Shown one piece after another: positions 50,410 through 59,217 of a DNA stretch of 64,000 nucleotides. Source of the stretch: Candidatus Leptofilum gracile (GTDB lineage Bacteria; Chloroflexota; Anaerolineae; Promineifilales; Promineifilaceae); the NCBI GenBank assembly GCA_016713825.1, contig JADJOJ010000003.1, positions 186,001-250,000 on the forward strand, given 5' to 3'. The notes beneath the pieces are model-generated. The model was not told the origin of the DNA, made no database searches, and saw nothing but the letters and a program-made list of their open reading frames with translations. Position 1 is the stretch's first letter, and each line of letters starts with the position of its first letter. A program made the translations under genes and the position numbers.

Positions 50410-53070
50410 ATGGCTAAACAAAAACCTTCCAAACCCGCAGCGATTTCCGCACAGCAGCAGCTGGCTCTGGGGCAAACCCTGTTCCTGGCGTTGGAAACGG
50501 CCGTATCCGCCGAATCTGCCTTTACCCATACCCTGGAACAAATTGGCCGCCAGCTGGCCTGGCCCCTGGCACACGCCTACCGCTGGTCTGAAGCCCAGCA
50601 GCAGTTTGTTTCCAGCAAAATCTGGTACCAGGCCAACGAGGGCCACTGGGCAGCCTTCCGGGCGCAAACCGAGGCGCGGCCGCTTACCCGACACACCATT
50701 CCTGGCCCGCTGCGCACCACCGGGGAGCCGCTGCTGCTGGCCAACATGGCCCAGGCAGCCCACTTTGCCCCCCGCCAGCCCGCCCTGGCTGAAGGGCTCA
50801 CTGGCTACCTCGCCTTGCCCGTGAAGGTAGATGGGGCGGTAACGGCCGTACTCGAATTTTTCTTGCCCACCCCCGCCGACCTGCCCCCCAAAACCTTGGT
50901 CACCCTCACCCACCTGTGCCAGCTGTTGGCCGCCACCCTGCAGCGGCAGCAAACCCAGCACCGCCTGCAAAAAAGCCAGGCCCAGCTGGCCGAAGCCCAA
51001 CGCCTGGCCCAGGTTGGCCATTGGGAATGGTCCCTCGCCAGCGGCGAGATCATCTGGTCGGCCGAGATGTACCGCATTTTTGGCCTGAACCCTGCCACAT
51101 TCACCGCCCAATACCAAACCCTACTCGAATTTGTGCATCCCGACGACCAGGCGTACGTGCGCAGCAAAGTTGCGCTGGCCCAACAAACCGGCCAGCCGTT
51201 CGATTACTTCCACCGCATCATCCGCCCCGACGGGGCCGAGCGAGTGCTGCATGCACGCGGGCAGGCCCAACATGACCCATCTGGCCGCCTGACCCGGCTG
51301 TATGGCACCGTGCAAGATATGACCCACCAAAAAGAGGCCGAACTAAAGCTGGCCCAAACAGTGCGCCAGCTTACAGCGATGATGGAAATTGGCCAGGCGG
51401 TCACCAGCACATTGGATTTAAACCAACTGTACGATAAGGTGTTGGCTTTGGTACGGCCGTTAATCAACGCCAAAGCCCTGCTCCTCTTTTTGCACAACGA
51501 AGGCACGCTTAACGAGGTGGCACGCCAGCAAGAAGGCCACGCCCCCCAGCCAGCCATCAGCCTGCCTTTGCCAGCCGGCCAGGCTGGCATTGAAGGCGAG
51601 GTATGGCACAGCCGCCAGTCGCTTTTGCTGCAAGAAAAAGCGTGCCAGCAGCGCCTGCTGCCCCACCACCAGCAGCGCCTCGGCTTTCAGCCCAAATCAA
51701 TGGCCCTGGTGCCCATCCTCCTCTCCCAAGAAACCCTCGGCGTGCTAGAAGCCGCCCATCCCCACCCAGATGCCTTTGATGCGCAAGATTTGCGCCTGCT
51801 AGAGATTGCCACCGCCTGGACCGCCATCGCCATTGGCAACGCCCGGCAGTATGCCCAGCTCCAGCGCCGCCTCAGCGAAAGCAGCGCCATCGCCGATGTA
51901 AGCAACGCCATGACGGAAACGCTGGAGCTAGAATCTCTGCTTCAGCTCATTGTGGAACGCACGTACCACATCGTGCCCCATGCCGAATGGTCTACCATTC
52001 ATCTCTACCAGGCGCAGGGCAATTTGCTAGAACTGGCCGCCAGCGCTGGCCGCGACGTGGATCCAGCGGCGTATACCATCAAGCTGGGCGAAGGCATTAC
52101 CGGGCATGTGATGGCCGAAGGCGGCCTGGTCAACGTGCCCGATGTGCAGGTAGATCCGCGCCGATTGGCCATTAACCGCACCATGAACGTGCGCGCCATG
52201 CTGGTGGTGCCGGTAGAAAGTCGGCGGCGGCGCATTGGCACCATCAGCGTGCAAAGTACCACCCCCGCCATCTTCACCGCCGACGACGAGCGCCTGCTGA
52301 CCGTGCTGGGGGTGCAGGCGGGCATCGCCCTGGAAAATGCCCGCCTCTACCGCTCGCAGCAGCGGGCGCGCCGCCTGGCGGAACAGCAGCGGCACCGCAT
52401 GCAGCAGCTGGCCCGGCGCGTGGTAGAAGCGCAAGAGTCAGAACGTCAGCGCATTGCTCGTGAGCTTCATGATGAATCGGGGCAGGCGCTCACCTCGCTC
52501 AAAATTAGCCTGGACATGATCCGCGCCACCGTGCCCGCAGAGCTAGAGAGCGTGCGTCAGGGGTTGCAGGATGTGCTGGATTTGACGGATCGCACCATGA
52601 GCAATTTGCGATTGCTGTCGCACAATCTGCGCCCGCCGGGCCTGGATAGCTACGGGCTGAATGCGGCGCTGGAGGGGCTGTGCCACGATTTTAGCCTGCA
52701 TGCGCCGCTAAAAGTGACCTATGCTGGCCAGGATTTGCCGGGGCTAAAGGAGCTGCCGGCGCTGTCGCTGTACCGGTTTGCTCAGGAAGCGCTGACCAAT
52801 GCGGCCAAGCATGCCGAGGCGTCGGCTATTGAGGTGACGCTGGCGTGTGATTCAGATATGATTTCGCTGACGGTGCAGGACAATGGCCAAGGGTTCCTTC
52901 CGCCAGATTTAGACAACACCGTCCCGGCGGATGGTGCGGGCCTGGTTGGGATTGTGGAGCGGCTGGAAATGGTAGACGGCCGTTTAACCATCCACACCGC
53001 GCCAGGCCAGGGGGCCACACTGGTGGCCACCATTCCCGCCCACACCAATACAAACAAGGAAGTGGCATGA
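50410..53070 (+). CDS. NarL-type sensor histidine kinase with GAF and PAS domains
   Basis: An 886-residue soluble kinase. The order is a GAF-like domain (about 15-175), a PAS/PAC domain (about 215-320, WEWSLASGEIIWSAEMYRIF), a GAF domain (about 355-510), a second GAF (about 525-670), a HisKA_3 dimerisation part with the phospho-acceptor His near 686 (ERQRIARELHDESGQ) and a HATPase_c domain (about 790-880, with VQDNGQGFLPPD and GAGLVGIVERLEMVDG). No membrane helices are present, so the signal is internal. The ATG at 50410 is preferred because the upstream frame has no conserved content. It overlaps the response-regulator gene by 4 bp. Confidence 0.93.
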   Translation: MAKQKPSKPAAISAQQQLALGQTLFLALETAVSAESAFTHTLEQIGRQLAWPLAHAYRWSEAQQQFVSSKIWYQANEGHWAAFRAQTEARPLTRHTIPGPLRTTGEPLLLANMAQAAHFAPRQPALAEGLTGYLALPVKVDGAVTAVLEFFLPTPADLPPKTLVTLTHLCQLLAATLQRQQTQHRLQKSQAQLAEAQRLAQVGHWEWSLASGEIIWSAEMYRIFGLNPATFTAQYQTLLEFVHPDDQAYVRSKVALAQQTGQPFDYFHRIIRPDGAERVLHARGQAQHDPSGRLTRLYGTVQDMTHQKEAELKLAQTVRQLTAMMEIGQAVTSTLDLNQLYDKVLALVRPLINAKALLLFLHNEGTLNEVARQQEGHAPQPAISLPLPAGQAGIEGEVWHSRQSLLLQEKACQQRLLPHHQQRLGFQPKSMALVPILLSQETLGVLEAAHPHPDAFDAQDLRLLEIATAWTAIAIGNARQYAQLQRRLSESSAIADVSNAMTETLELESLLQLIVERTYHIVPHAEWSTIHLYQAQGNLLELAASAGRDVDPAAYTIKLGEGITGHVMAEGGLVNVPDVQVDPRRLAINRTMNVRAMLVVPVESRRRRIGTISVQSTTPAIFTADDERLLTVLGVQAGIALENARLYRSQQRARRLAEQQRHRMQQLARRVVEAQESERQRIARELHDESGQALTSLKISLDMIRATVPAELESVRQGLQDVLDLTDRTMSNLRLLSHNLRPPGLDSYGLNAALEGLCHDFSLHAPLKVTYAGQDLPGLKELPALSLYRFAQEALTNAAKHAEASAIEVTLACDSDMISLTVQDNGQGFLPPDLDNTVPADGAGLVGIVERLEMVDGRLTIHTAPGQGATLVATIPAHTNTNKEVA

Positions 53071-53717
53071 TTCGGGTAATTATTGCGGAAGATCACCATC
53101 TGGTGCGCCAGGGCATTTGTGCCCTGCTAGAACAAAGTGGCACGGTTCAGGTGGTGGCTGAAGCCGCCACCGGCGAAGAAGCGGTGCAGCTAACAGAAAC
53201 CCACAAGCCCGATGTGGTGGTGATGGATCTTTCCATGCCCCGCCTGGATGGGGTACAGGCGTCTGAACGCATTTTAGAGATGGATTTGCCCACGCAAATC
53301 ATCATCCTTTCGATGCATGCCGACACCACCATGGTGCAGCAGCTGCTGCGGCGCGGCGTAAAGGGATACCTGCTGAAGGATGCCGTCACCGAGGAGCTGC
53401 TGCTGGCGATCCAGTCGGTGAGCCAGGGCAAGCTGTTTCTTAGCCCCACCCTCTCTGATTCGGTGATGAGCTTGCTGCTTGCCCCACCAGATGCCCAGGC
53501 CGAGAGCATGGCCGATTTGCTGACCCCCCGTGAACGCGAAGTGTTGCAGCTGGTAGCCGAGGGGCACACCAACGGCGGTATTGCCGAAATTTTGGGCATC
53601 AGCGTGAAAACGGTAGAAAAACATCGCGCCAACGTGATGAGCAAGCTGGAAGTGAAGGATTTGGCGTCGTTGGTGCGGGAAGGCATCAAGCAGGGGCTCA
53701 TCTTTCTGGATGAATGA
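53067..53717 (+). CDS. NarL-family response regulator
   Basis: A 216-residue two-component regulator. The receiver domain (1-120) has the acidic pair E8-D9, phospho-acceptor D54 in VVVMDLSMPRLDG and the conserved Lys in GYLLKDA. The C-terminal LuxR-type helix-turn-helix (about 148-210) has LTPREREVLQLVAEGHTNGGIAEILGISVKTVEKH. It starts inside the kinase gene's stop (ATGA), so it is the cognate partner of that kinase. Confidence 0.96.
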   Translation: MIRVIIAEDHHLVRQGICALLEQSGTVQVVAEAATGEEAVQLTETHKPDVVVMDLSMPRLDGVQASERILEMDLPTQIIILSMHADTTMVQQLLRRGVKGYLLKDAVTEELLLAIQSVSQGKLFLSPTLSDSVMSLLLAPPDAQAESMADLLTPREREVLQLVAEGHTNGGIAEILGISVKTVEKHRANVMSKLEVKDLASLVREGIKQGLIFLDE

Positions 53718-53902
53718 CGCTGCTGCAGAAAGCAGGAAGAACGAAAGAAAAACCACCCGTTTACGCCTGCAAGGTAGGGTTTTCCCCCATTTGGGAATGG
53801 GCTGCTATGTGTCAAACTCGTAGGTGCAGGCGAGGGAGCCATTCGCCTGTTTTAATTGCACATCGTTATCGCTTCATCAGGCAAGCAAGTAAGATTTTAT
53901 TC

Positions 53903-54292
53903 ATGATAGACAAGGTAATCCGCATTCTGGTTGCAGATGATCATCCCATTGTGCGGCAAAGCATTGTGGCGCTGCTGAATCGGGAGCCGGATATGGAAGT
54001 GGTTGGTACGGCCGTAAACGGCCGTGATGCCATTGAAACTGCCCAAACCACCCACCCAGATGTCATTGTGATGGATATTTCCATGCCGGAACTGGATGGC
54101 ATTCGTGCCGCCGGGGAAATTCTGCAACTGGGGTTGGCCGTCCCTATCATTATGCTTTCTATGCATCACAATTCGGCGCTGGTGAAGCAGGCCCGCAAGA
54201 ATGGGGCCGTGGGCTACGTTGTTAAGCAGCGGGCCAACGATGCGCTCATCCCCGCCATTCGGGCCGCTTCAGCCGGGTCCGCCACCCTTTAG
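53903..54292 (+). CDS. Single-domain response regulator (receiver only)
   Basis: A 129-residue receiver without an output domain. It has the acidic pair in VADDHP, phospho-acceptor D58 in VIVMDISMPELDG, the Ser in MLSMHH and the Lys in GYVVKQRA, so it can be phosphorylated. It resembles the receiver of the NarL regulator just upstream, but the coding frame stops where the linker should begin; it may have lost its HTH or may act as a phosphate sink. The start at 53903 begins the conserved part. Two ACGGCCGT copies lie 9 bp apart at about 54009. Confidence 0.85.
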   Translation: MIDKVIRILVADDHPIVRQSIVALLNREPDMEVVGTAVNGRDAIETAQTTHPDVIVMDISMPELDGIRAAGEILQLGLAVPIIMLSMHHNSALVKQARKNGAVGYVVKQRANDALIPAIRAASAGSATL

Positions 54293-54439
54293 CCAAATTT
54301 TTGTTCAGGGTAGGGTATTTCCCCATCAGAAGGTAGGAAACCTCCCCATGTACGGAACGGCCGTTCCCCCCCATACTAAAGCTATATGCTGAAAACAACC
54401 CCACAAAACTCAAAAACAAAATCAAAGGAGACTTGGAAA

Positions 54440-55141
54440 ATGATTCGAATTTTGCTCGCTCATCCCTCTCGTTTGGTATCGGATTCGCTGCGCACGGCCC
54501 TGGACGGTCAAGATGATGTGTATGTCGTCGGTTGTGCCACAACTGCAGAGGAGCTTCATTTCTTGCTGCCGCACGGCAATATTGTGTTATTGGGCGCAGA
54601 ATTAGACGGCACAACTGCCTTCGACATGCTCGACGAAATTCGTACCACCCACCCAGAAACCAAAGTGCTGGTTATGGGTGTAGAAGAACAGCCTGCGCTC
54701 ATTATGCGTTACGTAGAAGCTGGGGCAGCGGGCTACATTTTGCAAGATGAATCGGTAAACGACATGGTAGAGAAGTTGCAGGCCGCGCATGAGGAAAAAG
54801 CGATCGTTTCGCCGTCGATGGCTGCGGCGATGATGGATCGCCTGACCCACCTGGCCAACCTGGAAACGCCGCTGGCCTACATCCAAGCGCGAGGTACGCA
54901 GCTAGATGAGCTGACCAATCGTGAAGAAGAGGTGCTGACGCTTATCAATGAAGGCTGCACCAACCAGGAGATTGCCGACCAGCTTATCATTGAGTGCGGC
55001 ACCGTGAAGAACCATGTGCACAATATTCTCAAAAAGCTAGATGTCAGCAATCGGCACGAAGCCGCTTCGATTTACCAGGTTCATACCCACGCGGCGGCCG
55101 ATTCGGGAGCCCATTTGGGCGTGGCAATGGCGACCTTGTAG
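54440..55141 (+). CDS. NarL-type regulator with inactive pseudo-receiver
   Basis: A 233-residue protein with a receiver-like domain (1-120) and a C-terminal LuxR-type HTH (about 165-225, LTNREEEVLTLINEGCTNQEIADQL). The receiver lacks the phosphorylation site: the acidic pair is AHPS, the acceptor Asp is G52 in NIVLLGAELDG, and the Lys is Q in GYILQDES. It therefore cannot work by standard phosphorylation and may respond to a ligand or to protein contacts. AAAGGAG is well placed before the ATG. It is the third regulator in a row after one kinase. Confidence 0.88.
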   Translation: MIRILLAHPSRLVSDSLRTALDGQDDVYVVGCATTAEELHFLLPHGNIVLLGAELDGTTAFDMLDEIRTTHPETKVLVMGVEEQPALIMRYVEAGAAGYILQDESVNDMVEKLQAAHEEKAIVSPSMAAAMMDRLTHLANLETPLAYIQARGTQLDELTNREEEVLTLINEGCTNQEIADQLIIECGTVKNHVHNILKKLDVSNRHEAASIYQVHTHAAADSGAHLGVAMATL

Positions 55142-55270
55142 GGCAGAGCCTGCCCTAAAGCTGTAAATTGTGCTGCGGGTGATACGGCCAATTGGGGTTT
55201 CTTGAGCAAATGATGACAAAATCTGGCTGCCTACTTGGAGAAAGATTTTCTAATTTGCTAAAATGCTGCC

Positions 55271-56044
55271 ATGAAAAAATCCCCCAAGCGTGTATTGTAT
55301 TCTGTTGGCCTGCTGCTGCTGAGCAGTTGGGTTGGCCTGATGGTGGTAAGCTGGACGGTACGGGATACGGCCGTTTCCGCCAGCACCAATCAATTTACCT
55401 ATCTTCCCCTCATCATCAAACAAACCAATGATCCCGTTCCGTTTGGCCCCGTGCACACCGGCGATGGCACCTACTATTACGCCACCGGCGAGGGCAACTG
55501 CGCCTTCGACCCCTCGCCGCAAAATATGATGATAGCTGCCCTTAACCATGTCGATTACGCCAACGCCGCCTACTGCGGCGCTTACATTCAGGTAACGGGG
55601 CCGCAGGGCAGCGTGATGGTGCGCATTGTGGACCAATGCGCCAATTGCCCGGAAGGAGACGTGGATTTGAGCGTCGAAGCGTTTGCCAAGATCGCCCCCA
55701 TCTCCGCCGGGCGGGTGCCCATTAGCTGGCAGTTTGTTAGCCCGCCGCTGGATGGCCCGGTGCAGTATTACTTCAAGTCAGACAGCCATAACTATTGGAT
55801 GGCCCTGCAAATGCGCAACCACCGCAACCCGATTGCCAAATTTGAATTTTGGAATGGCAGTAGCTTTGTAGAAATACCCCGCGCGTCTTACAACTATTAT
55901 GAAATTCAAAGCTCTGGCGGCCCGTTTACCAGCCCTTTTAGGTTCCGCGTGACGGATTCGTTTGGCAATGTGTTGGTAGACAACAATATTCCGTTTAGCC
56001 CTGGCGTGGCGGTAAACGGCAGCGCCCAGTTCCCTGCGCCTTAG
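55271..56044 (+). CDS. Secreted bacterial expansin
   Basis: A 257-residue exported protein with an N-terminal signal-anchor (about 8-30). The first domain is a double-psi beta-barrel of the expansin/barwin type (about 55-150): GDGTYYYATGEGNCAFDP, AALNHVDYANAAYCGAYIQV and VDQCANCPEGDVDLSVEAF with the conserved Asp. The second domain (about 155-255, GPVQYYFKSDSHNYWMALQM) resembles the CBM63-type carbohydrate-binding domain of EXLX1. Expansins loosen cell walls without hydrolysis. FTYLPLIIKQ follows the membrane segment, the YLPxI motif of this genome. The family was described in plant-associated bacteria; here it lies beside sensor genes. Confidence 0.9.
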   Translation: MKKSPKRVLYSVGLLLLSSWVGLMVVSWTVRDTAVSASTNQFTYLPLIIKQTNDPVPFGPVHTGDGTYYYATGEGNCAFDPSPQNMMIAALNHVDYANAAYCGAYIQVTGPQGSVMVRIVDQCANCPEGDVDLSVEAFAKIAPISAGRVPISWQFVSPPLDGPVQYYFKSDSHNYWMALQMRNHRNPIAKFEFWNGSSFVEIPRASYNYYEIQSSGGPFTSPFRFRVTDSFGNVLVDNNIPFSPGVAVNGSAQFPAP

Positions 56045-56046
56045 TA

Positions 56047-56240
56047 AGCGGCCAACAAAAACTTCCCCTTTTAGGTAGCTGCTCACTGGTAAACCGTCCG
56101 TACAATTCCGTTAAAGTTTTTGCGGACGGTTACTTAATGCTCTGTTAGCTAAATTCTTTTACAAGGCAAAACCAATCAGAGCAGTGGAAGCTTTGTGGGT
56201 TTTGCCAAAAACTTTACTAACAAAATTGCCTAACAAAGCA
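56047..56240 (+). ncRNA. Structured dispersed element, copy B
   Basis: Close relative of 9453-9640, also directly after a stop codon. Stem 1 is ACCGTCCG (56093-56100) with CGGACGGT (56123-56130), extended by a T-G and an A-T pair. Stem 2 is TGCTCTG (56138-56144) with CAGAGCA (56177-56183). The loop of stem 2 is nearly identical to that of copy A. It lies between the expansin gene and the convergent hybrid kinase gene. Confidence 0.55.
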
Positions 56241-56241
56241 C

Positions 56242-59217
56242 TTAGCTGTGTACGGCCGTTTGGTAAATCCGGTGCAGCGCTTCCTCTAGCAGCTCAATGC
56301 GAATCGGTTTGCTGATGTAATCATCCATCCCCAGTTCAAGGTAATTTTCCCGGTCGCCTTTGAGCGCATTGGCCGTCATGGCGATGATGCGTGGGCGTTG
56401 TGCGGCGGGCCAATCGGCCAAAATGCGTTGGGTGGCCACCACACCATCCATCTCTGGCATTTGCACATCCATGAGCACCACATCGTACCGCTGGCGGCGC
56501 AAGGCTACCAGCACCTCTTCACCATTGGCGGCCACGTCGGCCCGGTACCCCATGCGTTCTAGCATGCGCAGCGCCACTTTTTGGTTCACCATGTTGTCTT
56601 CGGCCAGCAAGATGCGCAGGGGTGATTCTTTACCGGCGTTGGCATTGATGCCGCTGGTTAGTGGGGGCCGACTGTTGGCGGCGCTGCTGCCACCGTTTTG
56701 GGCAAGCACGTCGTGGAGAATCATTTTTAACTGGTACTGCTTGATCGGTTTGGTAATTTGCCAGGCGATGTTCAGTTCAGCGCCTTCGGCTTGTTTCATG
56801 CCCAGCGAGGAGAGCAAGATGAGGGGGAGCTTCGCATTTTGTTGCTGGCTGCGAATTTGGCGGGCCAGGCTAATGCCATCTTCGTGAGGCATTTGCATAT
56901 CCAGGATGACCAGATCGAAGGGGGGGTGGCTGACTATTTTTTGCATTGCGGCGGCGGCCGAAACGGCCGTTTCGGCCTGCATTCCCCATTTTTGCGTGTG
57001 CCGAGACACAATCAGGCAGTTGGTTTTGTTGTCGTCTACAATCAGCACTCGTTTGCCTGCCAGCGGGTTGGCTTGCTCGTGGGATTGTTCGCTGGCGGCC
57101 TCCGCAAAGGGTAGCTTGAGCAGTTCAACATCAAAATGAAACGTTGAGCCTTGCCCCGGCTGGCTCTCTGCCCAGATGCGGCCGCCCATGAGTTCTACCA
57201 AATTTTTGCAAATGACCAGCCCCAGGCCCGTGCCGCCAAATTGGCGCGTGGTCGAGGCATCTGCCTGGCTAAACGCCTGAAACAGCTTGTCTAGCCGGTC
57301 GGTGGGGATGCCAATGCCGGTGTCGTTGATGGCAAAATGGAGCCGGATGTTGTCGTTGTGGCTGGCCACGTGCCGCACAAACACAGACACTTCGCCCTGG
57401 TGGGTAAATTTGACGGCATTGCCCAGCAGGTTTACCAACACCTGGCGCAGCCGGGTTACATCGCCCATGACCATTGTGGGCACGTCATCGGCGATGTAGT
57501 AGAGCAGTTCCAACGTTTTTTCGGCGGCTTTGGCCGAAACCAGATCGAGCGCTTCTTCCAGGCAAATGTTCAGGTCGAACGGGCTTTCTTCCAGGGTTAG
57601 CTGCCCGGCTTCAATTTTGGAATAGTCGAGGATGTCGTTGATGAGGATAAGCAGGTTGTTGCTGCTGCCGCGAATGGTGCGCACAAACTCTTCTTGTTCT
57701 TCGTCTAGTTGGGTGTCATCTAGCAGGGTGGTCATGCCGATGACGGCATTGAGGGGGGTGCGGATCTCATGGCTCATGTTGGCCAGGAAGGCGCTTTTGG
57801 CGCGAGCGGCCGTTTCGGCTTCGTCTTTGGCTTGTTGCAACGCTTCTTTGACCCGCTCGTTGCCAATGGCCATGCCCAGCAGTTCCCCTATTTGCCGCAG
57901 CGCTTCCAGGCGCACGGGCAGGCGAGATGGGTTGGGTGCTGTGTACAAAAACAGGGTGCCCAACACTTCGTCTAGATGCATGATGGGCACAATGTAATGG
58001 CCGTGGTTGGTCATGGTTTCTGGTTGGCGTTGGTGACGAATGTCTGAAAAACAGCCATCAGAAACGAGCAGCTGCCCGGTAACGGCCGTTTGCCCGCAAA
58101 GGCATTCACCCAGGGCGATGGTTTGTTCTGCCTGTAAAAATTGTGGAGACAGATCCCCCCGGGTGGTAAAAAGGTGCAGCAGGTTGCTGTCTGGCTGGCG
58201 CAAGAAAATGCCAGCTTTTTGCGCCAGCTGCATGCCATCCATGTTCATTAGCTCATCGAGTACGGCGTTGAATCTGGCTTGTAACGGCCGTTGCTCTTGC
58301 AAAATATGCCCCACTTTGGCTTTAACCTCGGCCGCTTCTTTGGCCAGGGCTTGCTGCTCTTCGCGGGCGACCTCGGCCGAAATGTCGCGCTGAATAGAGA
58401 TGTAGCCCAGCAGGTCGCCGTCATCGTGCCAAATGGGGGCGTTGATGCTTTGTGCCCAGTACCCCCCGCCATTTTCTGAGGTGGCCTGCCCCATCAGCTT
58501 GAGCGGTATGCCTGCTTTGCGCTGATTGAGCACCCGGCTTTCCCACGTTTTGCCCTGTTTTAAGGTTTGCCACATTTGCTGGTAATATGCCGCTGGCATT
58601 TGCCCACTGCTTAAAATGTGCGGGTTTTGGCCGATTGCTTCTTCGGCAGGCCAGCCGGTAATTCTGGTAAAAGCGGGGTTTACATATTCAATCTGGCCAT
58701 CGGGATCGGTAATAAAGATCGCTTCGGAGATGGCTTCGATGGCCATGACCAGGGGTTTCATTTTCTGTTCGATTCGCTTGCGTTCCTGAATTTCTTGCTC
58801 TAGCTGGTTGGCGTACCGCTGCAGCGCAGCTTCGGTTCTTTTTTGGCGCAGGTGCAGGCGTACGCGGGCCAGCAGTTCCGCTTTTTCGATGGGCTTAACC
58901 ATGTAGTCGTGGGCCCCACCCCGGAACGCCTGTACTTTGTCTTCTACCTGGGCCATGGCCGAGATCATGATAATCTTCATTTGGGACAGGGTGATGTTGC
59001 TCTGGACGAGTTCTAGCAGCTCGAAACCGTTTAGCACTGGCATCATAATGTCTAGCAGCAGCAGGTCTATATCGGGATGTTCTTCTAGGATGATGAGGGC
59101 ATCTACGCCGGAAACGGCCGTAAATACCGCATACCCCTCCTGTTCGAGCAACCGCTTCATCACAAAGCGGGCCGCTTCTTCATCATCAACAACAAGAATT
59201 TTTGCTTGATCATGCAT
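56242..59217 (-). CDS. Hybrid sensor histidine kinase (REC-PAS-GAF-HisKA-HATPase-REC-REC)
   Basis: A 991-residue soluble hybrid kinase. An N-terminal receiver (about 1-120, LLLLDIMMPVLNGFELL) is followed by a coiled-coil, a PAS domain (about 150-270, ITGWPAEEAIGQ), a GAF domain (about 310-460), HisKA (H near 482 in MSHEIRTPLNAVIG), HATPase (about 590-705) and two C-terminal receivers (LVILDMQMPHEDG and VVLMDVQMPEMDG). No membrane helices are present. It overlaps the next kinase by 8 bp, so the two are co-expressed. The chain of receivers suggests a phosphorelay; no Hpt protein is seen in the window. Confidence 0.94.
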   Translation of the reverse strand: MHDQAKILVVDDEEAARFVMKRLLEQEGYAVFTAVSGVDALIILEEHPDIDLLLLDIMMPVLNGFELLELVQSNITLSQMKIIMISAMAQVEDKVQAFRGGAHDYMVKPIEKAELLARVRLHLRQKRTEAALQRYANQLEQEIQERKRIEQKMKPLVMAIEAISEAIFITDPDGQIEYVNPAFTRITGWPAEEAIGQNPHILSSGQMPAAYYQQMWQTLKQGKTWESRVLNQRKAGIPLKLMGQATSENGGGYWAQSINAPIWHDDGDLLGYISIQRDISAEVAREEQQALAKEAAEVKAKVGHILQEQRPLQARFNAVLDELMNMDGMQLAQKAGIFLRQPDSNLLHLFTTRGDLSPQFLQAEQTIALGECLCGQTAVTGQLLVSDGCFSDIRHQRQPETMTNHGHYIVPIMHLDEVLGTLFLYTAPNPSRLPVRLEALRQIGELLGMAIGNERVKEALQQAKDEAETAARAKSAFLANMSHEIRTPLNAVIGMTTLLDDTQLDEEQEEFVRTIRGSSNNLLILINDILDYSKIEAGQLTLEESPFDLNICLEEALDLVSAKAAEKTLELLYYIADDVPTMVMGDVTRLRQVLVNLLGNAVKFTHQGEVSVFVRHVASHNDNIRLHFAINDTGIGIPTDRLDKLFQAFSQADASTTRQFGGTGLGLVICKNLVELMGGRIWAESQPGQGSTFHFDVELLKLPFAEAASEQSHEQANPLAGKRVLIVDDNKTNCLIVSRHTQKWGMQAETAVSAAAAMQKIVSHPPFDLVILDMQMPHEDGISLARQIRSQQQNAKLPLILLSSLGMKQAEGAELNIAWQITKPIKQYQLKMILHDVLAQNGGSSAANSRPPLTSGINANAGKESPLRILLAEDNMVNQKVALRMLERMGYRADVAANGEEVLVALRRQRYDVVLMDVQMPEMDGVVATQRILADWPAAQRPRIIAMTANALKGDRENYLELGMDDYISKPIRIELLEEALHRIYQTAVHS

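Noticed and set aside
56047..56240. Integron attC site (GCCTAAC near the 3' end, GTTAGCT in the stem)
   Set aside because: The core sequences do not match RYYYAAC and GTTRRRY in the right order in both copies, no integrase or cassette array is near, and copy A lacks the key bases.
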